From NCBI RefSeq assembly GCF_947179515.1, contig NC_067483.1:88079835-88143834 (forward strand): DNA of 64,000 nucleotides, given 5' to 3'. Position numbers and translations under genes: made by a program. Below the pieces are notes generated by a model. It was not told the DNA's origin. It saw nothing but the letters and a program-made list of their open reading frames with translations, and searched no databases. Each line of letters opens with the position of its first letter. The first letter of the stretch is position 1. Positions 1 to 12,100 of the stretch are shown here, one piece after another. The stretch comes from Apodemus sylvaticus (taxonomy: Eukaryota > Chordata > Mammalia > Rodentia > Muridae).

Positions 1-528
1 GTTCTTTCTAGCCCAATCCTCTGCAGTAGACATCAATGTAATAGCCACTTAATATTAACTAACATAATTTAAACTGGCATTTCCAGAACATATTTTCCTA
101 TCTTCACCATGCAAGGCTGCCAGTGTGCTATAGAGATGTGGGTTCCAGTTTTCGGTCGATTAACACCCCCCCTCCCCACCACCACCAAGAGACAGGGTTT
201 CTCTGTATAGCCCTGGCTGTCCTGGAACTCACTCTGTAGACTAGGCTGGCCTCGAACTCAGAAATCTGCTTGCCTCTGTCTCCCAGAGTGCTGGGATTAC
301 AGGCGTGCGCCACCACTGCCCAGCTTCGGTTGATTATCATTGCAGAAATATCTATTTAAACACTTTGCTAATTTCACCATGTTCACATTTGCCTTTTTGT
401 GCTCCCTGTTACTCATTTATAGTCCTATACCACTGATAATCTAGCTGCATTTTCCATACCTAATTTGCATTTTGGAACAAAAATGAGAAGCATTTATTAA
501 ATAAAAAAATTGTATTATAGCCTTTCAG
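1..528. other. Lin9: Lin9 intron (3' part)
   Basis: Holds an antisense B1 SINE (189-324) with a C-rich run at 168-180 that is the complement of its tail. The rest is AT-rich unique sequence leading to the acceptor at 527-528. No other feature was recognised. Confidence 0.7.
189..324 (-). mobile_element. B1 SINE, antisense
   Basis: Nearly full-length B1 read on the minus strand, from the ccgggcagtggtggcgc-type head at 324 to the A-rich tail side at 189. Confidence 0.88.
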
Positions 529-625
529 AAATTCAAAAAGAAGTCGACTCTTTTCTGATGAAGACGACAGACAAATAAATACAAAGTCACCTAAAAGAAA
601 CCAGAGAGTCGCAATGATCCCACAG
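529..625 (+). CDS. Lin9: Lin9 coding exon, residues 56-88 (basic N-terminal segment)
   Basis: The exon starts after a tttcag acceptor with the last base of a split codon and ends at a codon boundary before gtgtgt. It encodes NSKRSRLFSDEDDRQ followed by a lysine/arginine-rich stretch ending MIPQ. The basic and acidic patches match the region of LIN9 before the DIRP domain. It is the first exon visible; earlier exons are outside the window. Confidence 0.93.
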
Positions 626-3600
626 GTGTGTGTGTATTAAGTTTATTTCATGTGAGGGTATGACTGAGTGTGCAGTGTGCCGAGGTTCATACGTGTTCTG
701 TATCTTGGCAGCATTCTTAAGTCAGTAGCACTGCTCAGCAGTTACTTTACTGACTCAGAAAAGTCAGTGTTGTCTTGGTTGACATTAAACTAGATAGGAA
801 GCCAGTTGTGATTCTGTAAGCACGCAGGGAGTAGACATTAAATAAAAGAGACTTGGCGATGTGTGTTCAGTTTTGAATTTTGTGTGGAAATAAGTGAGGA
901 GAAATATTTAACTTTGTCAGATAAAGTATACTAAAGACTTTCCAGAGGAGGAAACAGTGCAGGATGAAATAGGATTTCCTTTTTTTGTATTTTTAATTTA
1001 TTGTTTTCTGGGGAGAAAACCTATAGGATCAAACCTATAGTGGATCAAACCTATAGTGAATCAAACCTATAGTGTCACATATACTAGGCAAGTACTCTGC
1101 CATTGAGTTGTTTTATTTTTGTTGAATTTATCCTTAAATTTATTTATTTATTTATTTATTTTGATTTTTCTTATCCCTGGCTGCCATGGAACTAGCTCTG
1201 TAGACCAGGCTGACCTTAAACTCACATGCCCCTGCCTCCCGAGTGCTGGGATAAAAGGCTTGCCCTACCACAGCCTGGCTTATCCAGATAACCTGAGTTC
1301 TGTACCTGGAACTCTAATGGTAGAAGAGAACTGACACCTGCATGTTGTCTTCTAGCCGCCACCACACACACACACAGAAAGTAAACAAATGTAACCTAAA
1401 AATTTAAAGTCACAGTGGGCATGTAATAAAGGAATGAGACTTAGATAAGAAAATTTGACTTTTAACAATTATGTAGGTTTTTTTCAAACCAACTTTATAA
1501 CTTCTGATATAACTTTTCATTATCCTTTCATTGTTTTCCCTAAAGCATTATATACAAATTTTCAATACAATGAATTAAAGTTGAGGTGATTTATTTATGA
1601 AGTAAAGGCATAATCTGCAGTATACCCTATCAAAATCTCCTGAGTATTGAGACCAGAGATCTCTCTGTAGTTTGGTTGGCTCAGAACTTAGCATTTAGTT
1701 CAGACTGGCCTCAGACTCGATCTTCCTTGCTTCAGATTCCCAAGTACGAGGATTGTTTTCTGGGGAGAGGTACTGTCCCAGAAACCTATAGTGTCACATA
1801 TGCTAGGCAAGTACTCTGCCATTGAGTTGTTTTATTTTTGTTGAGCACCACCACAACCAACTTCTTTATGGTGATTATAATGATAAGATATCATGTTCCA
1901 CAGAATGGACAGAGTGCATCCTGAACTTCTAAAGCATCAAGGACAAATGCACACAAGTACCTGAGACCATAGTAAACGTGATCTCACTGAAAGTGAAATG
2001 CAGTGTGGTGATTTGGTAGTTGTTGGACACAGTGTCAGTCGGATTTTAAAAGCTAGTTAAATGTCAGTTTAAACTTTGACAAAGCTGTGTTCCATAATAG
2101 TCTGAATGAGTTGCAAATATAACAAGTTTGGTCTTTATGACTGGAGCTGTCCTGACCCAGCTCCAACCATCCCTGCCTTCCAGGCACATCTCCCAGACTG
2201 ATTTACAGAGTCTTGTATTTCTGAGCAATTATAACAAAAAACACAGGACAAATAAAAAACAACATCCTCAAATATGTGAAAAATTTGTATGCCCAAGTTT
2301 CTCTTTCTTAGTCCTAACAGCTTTAGTTTCTTTAACTATTTTTATTTTATTATTTTATGTGCATGACTATTTTGCCTGCATATATATCTGGATCTCCTAG
2401 AACTGGAGTTAGACAGCTGTGGACTGCCATGTGGGTGCTGGGAATCGAACTTGGGTACTTTGGAAGAGCAGCAAGTGCTCTCAACTACTGAGCCATGTTT
2501 CCAGCCCCATAACTGCCCTAGTTTATCAGTGTTATTTATGTGATGTAGTTTGTTCCTTTCCCTGTGTAGTCATGGCCTCTAAATCTTCATTTTAATCTGT
2601 CTGGTTTTTGTTATTGTTGTTGTCTAGGCAGGTTTTTGCCTTTTGTTTCCCTGGTGCTGAGAACTGAACCCTGGATATTGTATATCGTAGGCAGGTGCTT
2701 CTGTCACCAAGCCCAACTTGTCTATATGTTTACTTAAAGAACACAATGCACAGCTGACAAATTGTTAAAGATCTAACATTTATTGACTATTTACTATGTA
2801 TCAGGTGCTGTCCTAGGTATTTCATGTATATTACCTTGATTTAGTTTTCAACAATCTTTATGAAATAGATTACTATTATATTACTCCTCATTTTGCAGAT
2901 GAAAGAACAGATATGGAGAAGTTAAATTATCTTGCTCAAGGTCACAGAGCTAGTAAATAAAGGCTGACACTTAAATGGTAGGCAGCCTGTTTCTAGTGTC
3001 TTGCTTTCTTTAAAAAAGTCATTATTTAAATAAGGCAGTTTTGTTGATGCATAATCCACATACTATGCCATTTACCTAATTAAAGCCTACCTTTTAAAGG
3101 GCTGGGGCACAGCTTAGTGTTTGGGCTCTTGCATAGTCTGCCTATGGCTTAGTTTTTGGGCCCCAGCATGGTAAGAGCATAAAGCAAAGTGTACGCTTTA
3201 GTGGTTTGTAATAGGTGCATACTTATGTGTTCATATTACAGGTTTAGAATATTTTTGTTTAGAACATTTCTCCTGATTTGGGAGAAATAAACCCTTAGAA
3301 TGATAACTGATGCAATAAAAGTATTTACATTTAAAATTTGGAACATTCTATTTAATCTATATCTAAGATTTATAATTTATTTCAACTAACAGTCTGAATA
3401 TATCACAATCAAAGATCTTTATATACTTTCATTATATATAATCAGATGTGCTATATATTATCAGATATATATTATAGATACATATACAGAGAACCATTAG
3501 CCTACTTAAAAATATACGTAGCTAACTCTAGAGAAAGTGACAGCACTAGCTGGGCATGGCGGCTCACACTTTTAATCTTAGCACTCGGGAGCTAGAGGCA

Positions 3601-6600
3601 GTCAGATATTTGAGTTCAAGGCCACCCTGGTTATATCACAAGTTCCAGGACAGCCATGACTACACAGAAACTACACATGACTGGAAAAACAAAACAGAAA
3701 GAAACAGCAGTTATTATAATTAGAATATTTGTAGGCCAGTGAGATGGCTCAGTTGATAAATGTGCCTGCCGCACAAGCCTGGTGATCTGAGTTCAGCCCC
3801 CGGGCTCTCACACTGGAAGGAGAGAAACTACTGAAAACTCCTCTGACCTCCAGACATGTAGCACACATGCCCACACTGCCATACACATCAAACACCGTGC
3901 CCAGTACAAATAAATAGCCTTTAAAATACTCTTAGTTTTATATTAAAAATTTAATTTTCTAAGGTTAGTGTGGTGCCATATACCTGTAATCCCAATACTT
4001 TGGAGGCTGAAGTAGGAAGATTGCCACAGGCCCAAAGCTACTCAGGGCTATAGAGGTTATTTTCTCCCTCTCTCTTAAAAAGTTAACTTTCTAAGTACAG
4101 TGTTTTGTCTTAAATTCTAGAACAGAAAAGGACATGAATGGAAAACACAAATGAAATCCAAACCAAGTACTGGCACTGGTACTGTGGTGATTTTGACAAA
4201 TACATCTTGGGTACCTACATGATCTCATGGGGAACACTGGATGAGGAGCATTCCAACCTTCTCTGCTGTCTGTGCAACTAGTCTGTAGATACACATGCTT
4301 TCTAAAATAGAGTAGTATGGTGGCACATGTATTTAATTTTAGCTCTTGTGGGAAGAAAGGCAAGTAGATCTCTGTAGGTTCAAGACCAGCCTCATCTATT
4401 TAGCAGTTTGGTTAGCTATAGTTATATATTGAAACCCACCCCCTGCCCCCTCTCTCTCTCCCTCCCTCCTTCCTTTTCTCTCTCCCTCCCTCCTCTCTTT
4501 CCCTCTCCCCCCCCCACACAAATGTTTTGTTTTGTTTTATTTAATAGATTTTTTTTTACAGCAGTCATTACCCCATCCTGTTCTACCCTCCAAATGTTCC
4601 TTATCCCATTCCCTCCCCCCAAGAGGATGTCCCTATACCCCTATACGCCCCCCCATACCCTGCCAGGCCTCCCCATTCCCTGGGGCCTCAAGTCTCTCAA
4701 GGGTTAGGTACATCCACACACAAGTTTATAATATTTAAAAAAAAAAAAGATGTAAAATCTACTTTGTCCTTAATTCACTATTCTCTTTTTCTCACTCAGT
4801 AAGGGAGTCTCTGTGATTAGTTTGATTAAACTTTTAAATATACTTTTAAAACTTTATATGTTGGAGTCAATGAGATGGCTAAGCAGTAAGGTGCCTGCTG
4901 CCAAGCCTGACTCTGAGTTCAGTCCTTAGGTTCACCTTGCGTGGGGAACCAAATCCCTTGAGTTGACTTCTGAGTGCTAAACATTTCCTTTCCCACACAT
5001 GATAAGCAAATAAGTTAACTTTGAAAGTTAAGAAAATTAACACATTTATACATTTCATGCCTGCTACTCAATGACCTGGGAAGATATAGGCAGAAGGATT
5101 GTAATGAGATCAAGGCCAGCCTGATCTATACACAAGTTGTAGGCCACACAGGCCCACATAGCAAGACGCTGCCTCAGAAACAGTTCAAAACATCTTTAAT
5201 TATGCGTTTATAGAAATAGATCATTTATTATTGTGGTTTTCTTTTCCGTTTTATAAGTTTGTGTGTTTGTGGTATTTTTTTATGAGAAAAAAAACAAAAC
5301 TTGCCAGGCGTAGAGCACGCCTTTAATGCTAGGCCTTGAGAGGCAGAAGTAGGCGACCTCTGGAGTTGGAGGCCAGCCTGGTCTACATAGTGAGTACCAG
5401 GACAGCCAGAGTTGTCTGTCTGTCTAACTGGTGTGTGTGTGTGTGTGTGTGTACACGCGAGCGTACCCCACCTGCCATATTGCTTGTGTGGTGATCAGAG
5501 AACAACTTGAATGAATTGGTTCTTTTCTTGTACCATGTGGGTCCTAGGGATTGAACTCAGGTTGTGAGGCTTGGCAAGAGCTTCCCTTACCCAGTGGGCC
5601 ATTGGAGCTGACATTGGCTACTTTAGAGGTTCTTCTTTATTCCACCCTTTTCCAATAATCAACAACCAGCTGGCAAAATTATACCCCCACCAGAGCACGA
5701 GGCAAATTATAGTCAGCTGCTATAGACAATCTGAAGTAGCCCCGTATCCCATACCTGGAATTAAAATGAAAACATATTTCTGTTGTTGTTGTTGTTTTTA
5801 AAGAAAACAAAATTCCAAACTTGTCACTAGAAACCATCTTGCTGGCTCCTTTCTAATAACTGTTAGACTTAAAATTGAAGACTCAGATTGGGGCTGGAGG
5901 AGGCGGTAAGGAAATGGCTCAGTAAAGTGCTTGTCATGCAGGCATGAGGCCCTGAGTTCTGTTATCCCAAGCACCTACTTAAAGCCTGGGCATGCCAGTT
6001 AGCCATCTGTGGTCTGGGCTCCGTGAGAGACCACACCTCTGAGAAGAGAGCACTAGAGGAAGAGCCTGATACACCTCTGGCTCGTGCGAGCGAGTTTGGG
6101 TGTTCTCGGACACAGGCACAGGCTTTGAACTTAGCCTAAGTGTGGCGGCAGCTCTGCGGTTCACTTCTGGTGTCCTTGCCTACGCCACGAGTCATTTTAT
6201 TTGCCATCTCTTTCTATTCTGTTGAGAGTTGTGGAGTTTTGCTTTGTTCTTCTGGTAGACAGGGTATCCCCTCACTATGTTGTGCAGTCTGGCCTTGACT
6301 TGAGCACCCTCAGAATGATCAATGGAAGTAATCATATGACTTTCTGGCTTTGCTTTATTAATAATCATGAATTACATCAAGAGCTTCCCAGTTGAGTCAT
6401 TCTGGCATTCCTACTATGAATTCTGCTGTGTTGTATTGAGTTGGTTTTTAAATGTTCTCTCAGTGCTTGAGCGCTTTTTCTTCTTCCCACTCCCCTCTAC
6501 TGGTCGTGTAGACCGTGTTGACACTGACCTTGGAGCAGTCGCCCTGCCTCTGCCTAGGTACTGGAATCGCAGGCAAGCACTGCAGTGTCTAGTAGTGCTA

Positions 6601-6984
6601 TATAATAAAGTGTTCTCTGTTTATACTTGGACGACTTTGCCATTTATAGTGATGTATGGAGCTACTGTGTGCTTGCCTGTGCGTGTGTGTTCTCGATCTT
6701 TTCAGTAGTGTTTTGATGATTTTTGTTGTTTTGTTTGTTGGTAGGGATAACACCCAGACAAGTACTCCAACACTGAACTGTACCCCAAACACATAAAGGT
6801 CGTACTGTTTTTCTGACCCCAAGTCTAGAAGTCACTTGGGTCTGTTTTTCCTGTATATCTAAACTAAAATTATATTATAGAGTGGAGGCAAATATTTCCC
6901 TTCCTGTTTTGAGTATAAAACTTGAGGCTTTAGCTTTTTAAAAAAAATAAATTTAGTGTGCTGTATTAGTGTGTGTATTAGCCT

Positions 6985-7026
<42 letters not shown>

Positions 7027-9079
7027 AACTTGTGAGAGTCCGCTCTCTCTCCAGCATGTGATGGCCCGTGAATTTATGTCATCATTGAGCCACAGTGCCA
7101 GACTGAGGTTCTAACTTTGTTAATCAAGAGGTTTGTTTGGTAACAAATTCCATGTTAAATATTATTGAACCGTTTTGAGTACTTAAATATGCCCTATCTT
7201 TTTATAAATGCATTCAGTATTGTAATTGTTTGTGTTTATCTAATGCTATAATTCAATTTTTTTTAAATATAGAAATTTACAGCAACGATGTCAACACCAG
7301 ATAAGAAAGCATCACAGAAGATTGGTTTTCGATTACGGAACCTACTCAAGCTTCCCAAAGCACATAAATGGTGCATATATGAGTGGTTCTATTCAAATAT
7401 AGACAAGTACGTATCATTGCTTGCATCATCAATATTGCTTGAACTGAAAATTAACTTTTTCAGATGTTATAAGCTGTCACCTCTCCTATAAATCTCTCAT
7501 TTAAAATTTTTATTGTTCTCTCATATAATACATTCTGATCATAGTTTCCCTTCCCTCCTTTCCTCCCAGTTCCCACTCTTTCTCCATTTCCCTTCAGAAA
7601 AGAGCAGGCCTCCCTGGGATATCAGCCACACAAGGCAATCCAAGTTACAATAAAACTAGGGACATGCCCTCATATCAAGGCTGATTGAGGCAACCCCAGT
7701 AGGAAGAAAAGAGTCTCAAAAGCAGGCAAAAGAGTTAGAGATACGCCTCCCCCATACACTCCCAATATTAGGAGTCCAACAAAAATCTTAAGCTAACAGC
7801 TCTAACAAATGCAGGTGACCTAGCAGAGACCATGCAGTCTCCATGATTGTCCGTTCAGTCTCTGTAAGCCCTTCTGAGCCCTGCTTGCTTGATTCTGTGG
7901 GAAGTGTTCTCCTAGTGTCCTCCACCCCTCTGGCTCCTACAGTTTTTCCTCCCCCTCTTCCACGAGGTTCTCCAAGCTCCAAAGGGAGGGACCCGATGGA
8001 GATCTCCAATTTGGGCTACCTATTCACCTAAAGTTTAGCTGAGATTTCCTTATCTGCTCTTGTCAGCTGCTGGAGGAAGACTCTGATGACAATTCAGCTA
8101 GACACCTTTGGCTAGGCCCCAATTCGAGACTATAGTAGCATATCACTGGGAGTCATTTCGTTGACTTTTTTCCTACCCTAGGTCTCCTGGCTCTTTTGTT
8201 TTAAAGATTTATTATTGTTTATTACATATATGTATGCTTGTCTATATGACTTTATGTATGTATGCCATGTGTGTCGGTGCCCACAGAAGTCAGGATGTAG
8301 GATCCCCTGGAACTGCAGAAATAGGCAGATATGAGCTGCCACATGACTGGGGGCTGAACCCAGGCCTGTGCAAGAGCAGTGCAAATGATCCTTTTTGTTA
8401 TTTAGTTATTCATTCATTCATTTTTATTTTTGTAACAGCTCTGGTTGGCCTGAAACTAGCTGTGTAGACCAGGGTGGAGATCTGCCTGCCTCTGCTTCCC
8501 ACCATGGCTTCTTCAACTGATCCTCTTGTCTAGTCTCCCAAAAGCTGACTACATAGGTATATGCCACCATGCCAAATGAAGAGTTTATTTTTCTATTTCT
8601 TATTCCAGTTTAATTAATTTCTATTTCTGTTACAGGTTTTTCTCTCCTTTTCCTGCCCCTGTAAGAAGTTATATATTTTAATAAGTTTTAAATGAAAGCA
8701 CAATTTCTGTATTATAACTAGCAACTGCTATAGAATGAGGATACCCTAAATCAAAGCACAATTACTCTCAGCAAATGAGATTTGTTTTATAAATAGAGAA
8801 GTAGATTATTTGTAGGAGAGTCGTCTTTTCATTTACAGCTAGTATTTAGACACTTTACAGGAATTTTGAATAACTCATAGAGATTGGCTGAAGAACATCT
8901 CTGATTCTAATCTATCTCCTGTGCCAGTTATTGGTGGTTGCACAGTCGTTATTTTTCTGCCCTTCCCTTCTGTTCTCCATGAACAGCTGCTTGCTCAGAA
9001 GCTTGTCACATTTATGGGCAGGCAGTCACATTATGTATCATGTTAAAATTGGACTTTTCTTTTTTCTTTTTTTTAAAGA

Positions 9080-9112
<33 letters not shown>

Positions 9113-12100
9113 CATATAAGTACACTGTAGCTGTTTCCAGATACCCCAGAAGAGGGCATCAGATCTCATTACAGATGGTTGTGGGCCACCATGTGGTTGC
9201 TAGGCTTTGAACTCAAGACCTTTGGAAGAGCAGTCAGTTCTCTCAGCCCAAAACTGGACTTTTCATTCCTCAAACTCCTGAGCCAAAACTTTAATGATCT
9301 TAAGAGAATTGTCATGGTGTCTTAGTGTGATTGATTTATTTTGGGGAGTCATCAACCCTCTAGAGTTCCCTGGTGTTCTAAAACTTGGTTAATCCGGAAG
9401 AGGAGAGGACTCCTTAGTGATAGCTTTTCCTTTGGGGCAAAGATACTTTGTGGCTAATATTGTTTGTCACATGTAATGCCAGAGCCAGAGGATAGTCCCA
9501 GGTGGAGATTTCAGCAAAATTCAGTCTCCTGGAAGGTCTAATCCAGACTGATTTCCAGAGTAATTTAAATTTCATATGCCAAGTAACTTTTTTTCAGCCC
9601 TTTGAATTTCACCTAAGTATGATTATGATTTAGAAGGGTAAGTTTGACACATTGTGATTAGTAGGATGTGAAAAATCACAATGTGTATTTTGTTTTTGTG
9701 TTTTGACACAGTGTTTCCAGGTTGATCTCAACTTGCTTTGTTACTATGTGGCTGCAAATAGGAATGTAGCCCAGGCTGGCCTTGGACATTTACTTTCCTG
9801 CCTCTTCTTCCTCAAGGTTGGAACTAAGTTAAAGGCACATACCACTGTGCCCAGCCTTGGAAGGTGTATTTTTGACCTTAGGAAAGTAACACATTAATAA
9901 CATCATAAAACCATTCTGTTTTACAGGCCACTTTTTGAAGGAGATAATGACTTCTGTGTATGCCTAAAAGAATCCTTTCCTAATTTGAAAACAAGAAAAT
10001 TAACAAGAGTAGAATGGGGAAAAATCAGGAGACTGATGGGAAAACCTCGGAGGTAAATTTTTTTTGTTTTGTTTAAAATTAACAAGTAGTTGTTGGTATC
10101 ATTACTGCCTTGACTAGTGATGTGATGTGATGGTGGTAGTGGTGGTGGTGGTGGTGTGTGTGTGTGTATGTGTGTGTGTTAAGACTATTTTCACTGTGTA
10201 TCCCTGGCTTGCCTGGAACTCACTATACAGACCAGGTTGGCCTTGAACATACAGAGATCCACCAGCCTCTGCCTCCTAAGTGCTGGGATAGAAGATAATC
10301 TTCCCCAAATGCCCTTTACCTTGACTTTTTAAATCTTTAAAGGACTAGTACCAAAATAAAACTTCAGAATAATTGATTATTTTAATGTTTTTTAATTTTA
10401 TTTCTCTAGCCCCAGTGCTGCTCTTTTTAATTAGCTATGTCCTTTGTGTTCATTTCCCCCTCCCCCCCCCAGCCAGCCAGCTTGTCTGTCTGTTTAGCAC
10501 AGTTTCAAGTATCTCAGGATGGCCTCAGACTCACTGGTATGCACAATAAGAGGTTAGTCTTGAACTTCTCATCGTCCTGCCTCTGCCTTCTAAGTGTTGG
10601 GATTGCAGGTATGAGATGCTGTACCGTTTTATTAATGCAGTGCTGCAGATCAAATCCAGGAATCTGTGCCTGCTGGTCAGGAACTCTACTTACTGAGCTA
10701 CACTTCCCAGTCTTCCCCCTAATTGTCTGGAAAATATTTAAGGATCCTGTAAAGTCTTGTGTTTATTTCTCACCTTCATTTACTTTGCCTGTGAGTGTCA
10801 GGATAATGCGTGGAAGCCGGCTTCAGTTATCTCCTTCTACCGTGTGGAGCCTGGACTCTAACTTGGACTCAGGCGTGGTGGCCAGCCACGTGCTTGTCAG
10901 CTACCTCATCACACCCTCAGAAGTTCATATAGATAATAGCTTCAAGTCTTTTACAAAAAAATTGTTTTTTTTTTTTTTACTTAAGGAAGTCAAGTTATAA
11001 TACAGATTATTAATACAATAAACTTTTAAAAATAGCCTAACTTCAGAAGTCAATTGAGGGCTAGAAAGATGGTTCAGTGGTGAAGAACACTTACAAAAGA
11101 ACCAGATTTTATTCTCAGGACACACATAGCAGCTTACAACAGTCTATAACTCCTTTTCCAGAGGACGTGATGCCTCCTCTTCTGGAGTCCTTGGACACTA
11201 CATATATATAGTATATATACATATGTGTATGTATATACACACTTGAACAAATCAGTTGGTGCAGGTCTCGGGGATGGCTCAGCAGGTTAGGTTTGCTGCC
11301 AATCCTGACTTCAGCCCCAGGGACCCAGATGGTGATAGGAGCAAAGAGACCTCCACAAGCTGTGCTCTGATTTTCACTTGCACACACTCAAATGTAAAAA
11401 TGTTTCAAGAGTCAATGGTGAAATTGTATTTAGTTACAATATAAAAAGGAAGGGGAAAAAGCTCTCAGGAAGGAACTTAATAGTAAACATGATACATATG
11501 GACATATATGAAGAACACATGATCTTGAAAAGGAAGATTCAGTATCTTAAATTAATGAGTTAATGGTAGCCAGGCAGTGGTGGCGCACGCCTTTAATCCC
11601 AGCACTTGGGAGACAGAGGCAGGCAGGTTTCTAAGTTCGAGGCCAGCCTGGTCTACATAGTGAATTTCAGGACAGCCAGAGCTACACAGAGAAACCCTGT
11701 CTCGAAAAATAAAAACAAAAACAAAAAAACAACAAAAAAAAATCTGAAACTTACTGTAGATAAGAGAGCAGAAAGGAGTCTATAAGATGAATTAACTCAA
11801 TGGTTGCTTGAGTAGTGGAGTTCTAAAGGCGGGAGCAACGTACACAGCAATTAGTGAAGTAAAGAACCTTTGGCTGGAGAGATGGATCAGGGGTTAAGAG
11901 CACTGACTACTCTTCTGAAGGTCCTGAGTTCAAATCCCAGCAGCCACATGGTGGCTCACAACCATCCACAACGAGGTCTGACCTCTTCTTGGAGTGGCTG
12001 AAGACAGCTACAGTGTACTTACATATAATAAATAAAATTAAAAAAACAAAACCTTTTGGAGTGTACACTCATAGTTCTCGTCCTCATTGTGCTGTGGGGC

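Larger units (their letters stand above)
626..7272. other. Lin9: Lin9 intron, 6.6 kb: repeat inventory
   Basis: Besides repeats given separately, I see: diverged antisense B1 at about 1640-1760 and 6230-6330; antisense B1 at about 6500-6600; ID-like antisense piece at 2650-2715; diverged sense B1 pieces near 3960-4060, 4310-4410 and 5045-5190; B3/B4-type SINEs at 4862-5010 (+), 5455-5600 (-) and 5890-6140 (+); a pyrimidine-rich run at 4440-4515; and ID-like sequence near 6730-6795. Stretches 3190-3540 and 6830-6980 look unique. No exon was recognised. Confidence 0.6.
7407..9926. other. Lin9: Lin9 intron, 2.5 kb: inventory
   Basis: Apart from the L1 end and the B2 listed separately, it holds an antisense B3-type SINE (about 8200-8395), an antisense B1 (about 8440-8575) and a degenerate antisense B1 (about 9700-9860). 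The parts 8590-9060 and 9250-9690 look unique. Confidence 0.6.

Noticed and set aside
7288..7491. Separate small gene starting at the ATG at 7288
   Set aside because: The ATG is inside a Lin9 exon whose frame continues from the upstream exon, and the open frame after 7406 is intron read-through.
10437..11000. 187-codon plus-strand open frame in a Lin9 intron
   Set aside because: It crosses antisense B1 and ID sequence, has no recognisable domain and no splice or promoter context.
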